Assembly: GCF_050436995.1 (NCBI RefSeq)
Contig: NC_134764.1
Coordinates: 9,920,001 to 9,984,000, forward strand
Length of the DNA: 64,000 nt
Origin: Anticarsia gemmatalis
Taxonomy: Eukaryota > Arthropoda > Insecta > Lepidoptera > Erebidae
Direction: 5' to 3'
Positions 58,594 through 64,000 of the stretch are shown one piece after another (the first letter of the stretch is position 1; the number at the start of each line of letters is the position of its first letter). The notes below the pieces were generated by a model. The model was not told the origin of the DNA and did not search any database. It worked only from the letters and a program-made list of their open reading frames with translations. Position numbers and translations under genes: made by a program.

Positions 58594-58820
58594 ATTCTTC
58601 CGATTGGGGGAGGCAAGAACCGGAGAACGCCACTTGGTACGATCCCTACAAACTATCCTATGGGTATATTCATTGAATCAAAAAAATATTTACTACTTAC
58701 ATACAAAACATCACGCCTTTTTCTCATAGGGGTTGCCAAAGACCATAGAACGCCACTTGCTATGATCCTTACAAACCTCCCTAAGAGCATTCACATCCAT
58801 ACAACTTGTCATACAAGACT
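58594..58820 (-). repeat. Two adjacent family B copies
   Basis: 58594-58660 (GAACGCCACTTGGTACGATC) and 58698-58820 (CACGCCTTTTTCTCATAGGG; AGAACGCCACTTGCTATGAT; CATTCACATCCATACAAC) lie in the same orientation. The first is truncated. Confidence 0.55.
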
Positions 58821-59772
58821 GTCGCTTACAAGTACTACTGAATTACCATTAAAAATATTATATTATATTTTTTTTAATGAAACTTTTACACGAACCATTA
58901 AACAATAACGAAAACTTAAACAAAAGTATAGGCAATAGAAACAGCGAAATAAAAAACCAGTTTTGCTATTTATAACTTTTAGGCTCACGAACATTTATAA
59001 GACTAACAGTATAGAACGTTGTAAAAGTGAAATTTATCGCGTTAACGTTTATAGTACAGTTATATAACTATACATAATAATGTGATATATTGACTTTCTA
59101 GAGAATTTATTGCCCTTTTGAAAGATATGTTTGGTGGTAATGATCTTCAAGTTAAGTGATGGTATTTACATAAAGAATGCGTGAACTTGATTGTGGTAAA
59201 TTAAAAAATGTGTAAAGTGTTATTTTTTCTTACGATATAGAGACTTCATTATGGCGTATTGGAGTTTTCCATGGCTGTTATGGGTAGTTTCGTAAAACTA
59301 GGTTGTCTGGGCCCCTTTTTTTTAATATTCAGGAACCATTCCCATTAATGTTTTGTTTTCTTTCAAACCAGTTATCTTCAACAATTTTAAATATGCTACC
59401 AAGTGCGCCTTAAATTGGCGTGTTGTTTTGGAAAAGAACATGAGTATAAGGCATCGGGACATCACACTTCACATTGGGGTTATTTTTACGTTACTTTATT
59501 CTAAAGCATTTTTGTTAAGAAAGAGTATAGAGAATACGTAAAAATTGAGGCTTCATAACCTAAACTCAACTTTCATCTACATTACTTTAAGCCGAGACTT
59601 AACAACAGTTATTAAACTAGTCTTAAGCCTGACTCTGCAAAGTAAACACAGGTTCGAGTCCCCACTAGAGATTATTACACGCACTTAGTTTAACGCGTAG
59701 TTTCTAACTCGACACGGTGGAGTCGTAAATTTTAATTAAGTTGTTATACTTCTGGCTTTAGTTTTATTATAA

Positions 59773-59940
59773 CTAGCTGGCACGCGCGGCTTCGCTGTTT
59801 AGACCCTATTTTATCAAATCATAAAAGAGTAGCCTACGGTTGATTTCAATTTTCAAATATGTCCGGATTTATTTTCATCAAAATTAGTTCTGCGGTTTAG
59901 CCATGTAGAGGTAATACACAGCCAGACAAACGCATTATAT
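59773..59940 (-). mobile_element. Helitron-like fragment
   Basis: On the - strand it ends AGCGAAGCCGCGCGTGCCAG, then CTAG before a T, like family C but with a different body (TAGCCTACGGTTGATTTCAA on +). Inner boundary approximate. Confidence 0.4.
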
Positions 59941-60616
59941 TATGTATGTGCGTATGGAACTATGTATGTTTAAAAAGGTTCTAATTATTCTTGAATCATA
60001 GTTGTCATCATCGTCGTTCATCTTTTCAGTGCTCTGAAGGACGATAACACTTTGTAATTTTGCTCAGAGAATTCCCAAAAACGTAACTTAAATAAAACTG
60101 CTTTTGATGAACCTAATGGTGCACTGTGTTAAGATTCTCAAAGAATTTTCGTAAATTTTGCTTAAAATAAACTGCTTCTAATTAACTAAATCTTATCGTA
60201 GTTTAGCGAAAGTTATTTTCAAACAAATAATGCAAATATTTTCTACAATTTTAATATACCAAGGCCGTATCAGACTGCACGCACCGATCATCTACCAGTC
60301 AGATGTCACTCAGTGATTTACATATTTTCACAGTATCGAACACTTTCACATTCGAGTCACGGCTTACTTTTCTAGTACTAATATGTATAAGAAATCTATT
60401 TATTATCATTGTTATATAGAGTGGTTATCCCTAAGGATGTGTTGAGACTTGATTATACTAAGTTTCTTTTACCAAGACTGCCCTATCGATATGAGGATCT
60501 ATAGAAAGTACGGAGGTTCGTGTTAAAAAAAATGACAGGTATAATTTTCATTGCATTTGCATATCTCGAAGTTTCCAAATTCTGGATTCGCTTGTGGCTT
60601 TATACACTGGACTATA

Positions 60617-60824
60617 TCTTTATATATATAATTCTTCTGTAAGTGTGTATGTCACTGAACTTCTCTTAAACGACTGGACCGATATTGATGAAATTTTTTG
60701 TGTGTGTTCAAGGGGATCTGAGAATGGTTTAGATTCACAATTTTGTCCGCTGGACAATGTTTTTTCAATTAATTTTTACAAATTGAAGACGTGTAGACAG
60801 GACAACGTCTGTCGGGTCCGCTAG
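60617..60824 (+). mobile_element. Second Helitron-like family, intact ends
   Basis: A/TCTTTATATATATAATTCTT at the start. The body has GTGTGTATGTCACTGAACTT and TTCAAGGGGATCTGAG. The end is a GACAG...CTGTC hairpin, then GGGTCCGCTAG/T. 208 bp, TC...CTAG with A/T flanks, no open frame of use. Confidence 0.6.
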
Positions 60825-63476
60825 TTATTATATAAAAATTCTTGAAACCATTAATGAATGTACTATGTTCGTAACCATACTGTCTTGTAAACACTTGTAA
60901 TAGAAAGAAATACAAGCGAAATATGGATTTAGAGAAGATAATTTCGCCCTGGGTTTAGAAAATGGTGTGTAACAAAGTAGGTTCTTAACAATATAGTACA
61001 GTAATTTGTCGAAAAAATTGCGACTGAAAGTAAGTAGTAGTTAGTACTACGATTATGAACTAAGTATATTTAATATTGTACACATAGGAATTTCACATCA
61101 GATACTCTTACCATTAGAAATATTTTAAGGTAAACAAGTTAATAATATATGTAGAAAAACACCTTCATTGCTCATAAAGTATATTAAAAAGGGTTTATAT
61201 TCATATGAACTGTAGTCGGCCGCTTGGACCATGTAGTGAAGTCATAAATGCAATTGGATCAATGTGCTGAGATAAATTGAAATGATAACGGTATGAGCGA
61301 GAAAGTCTTTAAGAACGGTCTTTAAAAAAACGTTTTGCAGTTACGGAAATTAATACGTTTTAATCTAAAGAGAAAATTATTTAGGGCCTCTTACTCTTTA
61401 TAGAACTACTTTTTCTATGATAATGAGTATCGTGTTTTTCAAAACAAGATCATTATGTAGAAAAGAAACGCGGATTAATTTTAAGTACCGACAAAAATTA
61501 TTTAAAACTATAATTGTCAGTTTTACGAATTACGAATAAAAGCCGGATAGCTTAATCCGACAAGAAACAGAAAATATAAAAATGGAAAAATCGCAAAATG
61601 CTTGTGGATTTTTGCGATGACTTTTGCAAAATTATTTATATTAGCCAGGAGCTTGAAAACTTTCCGTGCAGTGCTACAATAAACTAGCCTTGTAGTGCTA
61701 GAACTTCATAAATAGAACTAAACTAAACAAAATGTTGTTTTAATAGCTTTTGGAAAATCGTAGCCTATAGTCGACTTCAGGTGTTTAACTATCTTTACGC
61801 TTAACATCAAAATTGGTTCAACCAATAAGCCAGGGCAGTATGAGAGACAGACGCTTAATTAGTATGGATTTAATAAGCGATTAAGTATTCATTGTTCAAT
61901 TACGATTTCATGTTTTGAACCAAATTCTAAATTACCATACCAACGGGACTTCATGTTTCCTTAAAAGTGCCAAATAACTGTTTTATCCAGCAACTTGGTA
62001 ATCGTGATTTCACTAGACAAACCTGGTTTCAAACAGCTAAGTCTTCATGTAGAAAACGGAATAATCTTGCCAGGACGAGCCATTCAATGGTAATGCGTAC
62101 TTGTAGCCGTTTGTTTTCTAAGAAAGAAATTACAAATGGGGATATTGAGGTCTGGTGTTTTTCAAAGCAGTTTTTGTGATGTTTTGTAGATAATTCATGC
62201 ATTTGGTTTAGTCGTTTGGCAGTTTTTACGGGATTTTCGTAGAAATTAGTATGACCGAAAGGTTTTCTAGGCCGTTTCTATATCTTTGGGCAAATAACGT
62301 AGGTACTTCAAATCACAAACATTTATTACTACTTCAGAAGTACAATATTTTACTAAATATGACTATGACAACTCAACCTAGGTGCCTTCTGACGCCATAC
62401 TAGACTGTATGAACCAGAAAAAGTAATAAAAAGCAGATTATAATTTTGTTTTCTACTGCACAAAAGACTCGCCCCTGTTACGCCTCGTTTCTAAAGTTAA
62501 TAAAAAAAAATATAATTTTTACACATAACCCTTCCTCTTGAATTACTCTGTCCATGAAAAAACAGAACCAAATCCGTTGCGTAGTTTTAAAGATCTAAAC
62601 ATACATAAAAAAAAATCTATCAACTGTACCATTGGACTACCATAATACTTAAACGGGTACAGAACCTGTATACCTGCGATAGCACATAAACCCACTGCCC
62701 ACATTACAGTACTGTGTAGCGTTATTATAAAATAACGGACTCGTCGGGCCACACCGCGTGCCGTATTTATGGAGCAACTTAAGTAAGATATTTTATTTTT
62801 ATGGTTTAATAATAAATGGGAATTTACGTCAACGAATTATTAAAATTATGGAGACTGTCGAAATGTCGATTCAGTTCACCTCATCATAAGGTCACGGGTT
62901 TTATTTAAAGACTTTCCTGGACTAAGTACTTCTTTGACTATCATGTCTTTAGTATTTTTCTAAGATTCATTGTTTTCTTAGTCAAAATTATTCGTTTCCA
63001 TTAATAACATTTTTGGATTAAATAAAATCGAATAAGTACTCATAAAAAGCTATCATTAGGTTGACTGTCAAAAGATACATTTTATTCTTTTAAATTATGA
63101 CTTGAGACTGTACTACTGAAACTTTAATGTAACTGTTGCGATGATTAACTCAACCCATCAATCTAAATAATTCAAAACATAAATACTTTCGCTTGAATGG
63201 CAGGTGTTAAATCTAGACAAAAATAAACATTATCTAACCTTGAAAGACTAAAAATAATCAAATATTTATTTTAAAATAAAATATTTCACGGTATAACTCA
63301 ATAAACCAGTTTGGTCTAGAAATATCACGTTATTATTATCTAGATATGACATCTAGACACTAAGTTATGTGACAGAGAAAGTTTGATAAGCTGCTTTTGT
63401 TACTTTAGAGTTTAGATACTTTCTTCCCTGTTTACTGAAATATAATAATGTAATGGAATATAAAATATCATACATA

Positions 63477-63580
63477 CGTACGTAACATCACGCATTTTTC
63501 GGGTAGGCAGAGACCAAAGAACGCCTCTAGGTTAGTTGGATCCTTACAAAATGCCCCTGCCTCATCCATACATCTTGTCA
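63477..63580 (-). repeat. Family B copy
   Basis: ACATCACGCATTTTTCGGGT, AGAGACCAAAGAACGCCTCT and CCTCATCCATACATCTTGTC. Inverted relative to 51517-51620. Confidence 0.6.
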
Positions 63581-64000
63581 CGAATAATAATATAAAATAT
63601 TATTTTTATTATTTTCCAAATGATGGGATTGGAATTCAAATACAAAGATCTAATTAAATAAATTACTTTTCTTTGCTCTTGCGATTACAAATTTTAGCAA
63701 ATCTGTTGCAATAGTTTGTGTAATTAATGTTTACTTAACTTACAACAAAAGTAGTAATGTGTTCAAACAAAACCATAGTCTGATATTCATCATAACACTA
63801 CCGAAATAAAACTTTCATCTTTTCAAAAACATCATAACAACTTCTAAGTAATATATTCAGTATGCAAAATAAATCCTGCCTCAACGTTCCGATCACTTAA
63901 CGTAATTTAATGGCTTGTTACTTAAAACGTCTAGGTTATACAATATTTAGTTATTTATCTATTTTACATGCCTATTGCCTATATAAGGCTGTAGTCTGAA

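Larger units (their letters stand above)
47649..64000. other. Upstream region of the - strand gene, no supported coding exon
   Basis: 16 kb of AT-rich DNA. It probably contains the first exon and promoter of the - strand gene, but I cannot place them; the GC-rich patch at 50555-50640 is one candidate. Recognised contents are listed separately (49150-49325, 50985-51100, 51517-51620, 53995-54050, 54425-54468, 55110-55373, 55665-56085, 56456-56640, 57508-57717, 58594-58820, 59773-59940, 60617-60824, 63477-63580). A family G-like scrap lies near 50233-50290. The other open frames, all below 105 codons, lack codon structure. Confidence 0.55.

Overview
The window is 64 kb of AT-rich animal nuclear DNA: exons separated by kilobase introns with GT-AG junctions, AATAAA signals, and many copies of short interspersed elements. 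The repeat families (Helitron-like CTAG-ending elements carrying (CAAA)n tracts, tRNA-like SINE fragments, RTE/CR1-like LINE tails, small TIR elements) look like those of moths and butterflies, so I read it as a lepidopteran genome. That placement rests on remembered repeat character, not a search.

Two protein-coding genes can be supported, and they converge tail to tail. On the + strand, three exons (9493-9752, 11235-11462, 22496-23607) join in a continuous frame and give the last ~530 residues of a protein whose start lies upstream, probably outside the window. Its first visible exon resembles the final strand and helix of a PTB-like fold. Its last exon encodes a very charged Arg/Glu/Asp-rich tail after an S-P-x-R-rich stretch. 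A ~1.4 kb 3' UTR probably ends near 24.99 kb.

On the - strand, six coding exons (43495-43298, 39735-38321, 37810-37010, 33455-33264, 32255-32128, 31528-31329) join without a frame break into a 977-residue protein. It has a PTB/PID domain (about residues 119-298), proline-rich SH3/EVH1-type ligands, a 15-cysteine cluster (755-830) and a GC-rich Arg/Ala tail. A likely 5' UTR exon at 47648-47573 carries an upstream ORF that overlaps the main start codon. The protein looks like a cytoplasmic signalling adaptor. I do not recognise either gene well enough to name it.

Layout: 1-9492 is intron/upstream DNA of the + gene with repeats; 9493-23607 is the + gene with an 11 kb repeat-laden last intron; 23608-24990 its 3' UTR; 24991-30839 intergenic repeats; 30840-43495 the - gene; 43496-47572 its first intron; 47649-64000 upstream DNA with transposon remnants and no supported coding exon.

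The most unusual structures are: four 23-bp blocks separated by CC that form two back-to-back perfect palindromes in an intron (33508-33605); a degenerate ~34-bp tandem array just after the - gene's stop codon, in its 3' UTR (30948-31310); a 296-bp tandem duplication whose two copies carry the same foldback element with its interior in opposite orientations (40381-40984); the overlapping uORF; the duplicated cysteine motif; and several perfect hairpins with arms of 15-22 bp.
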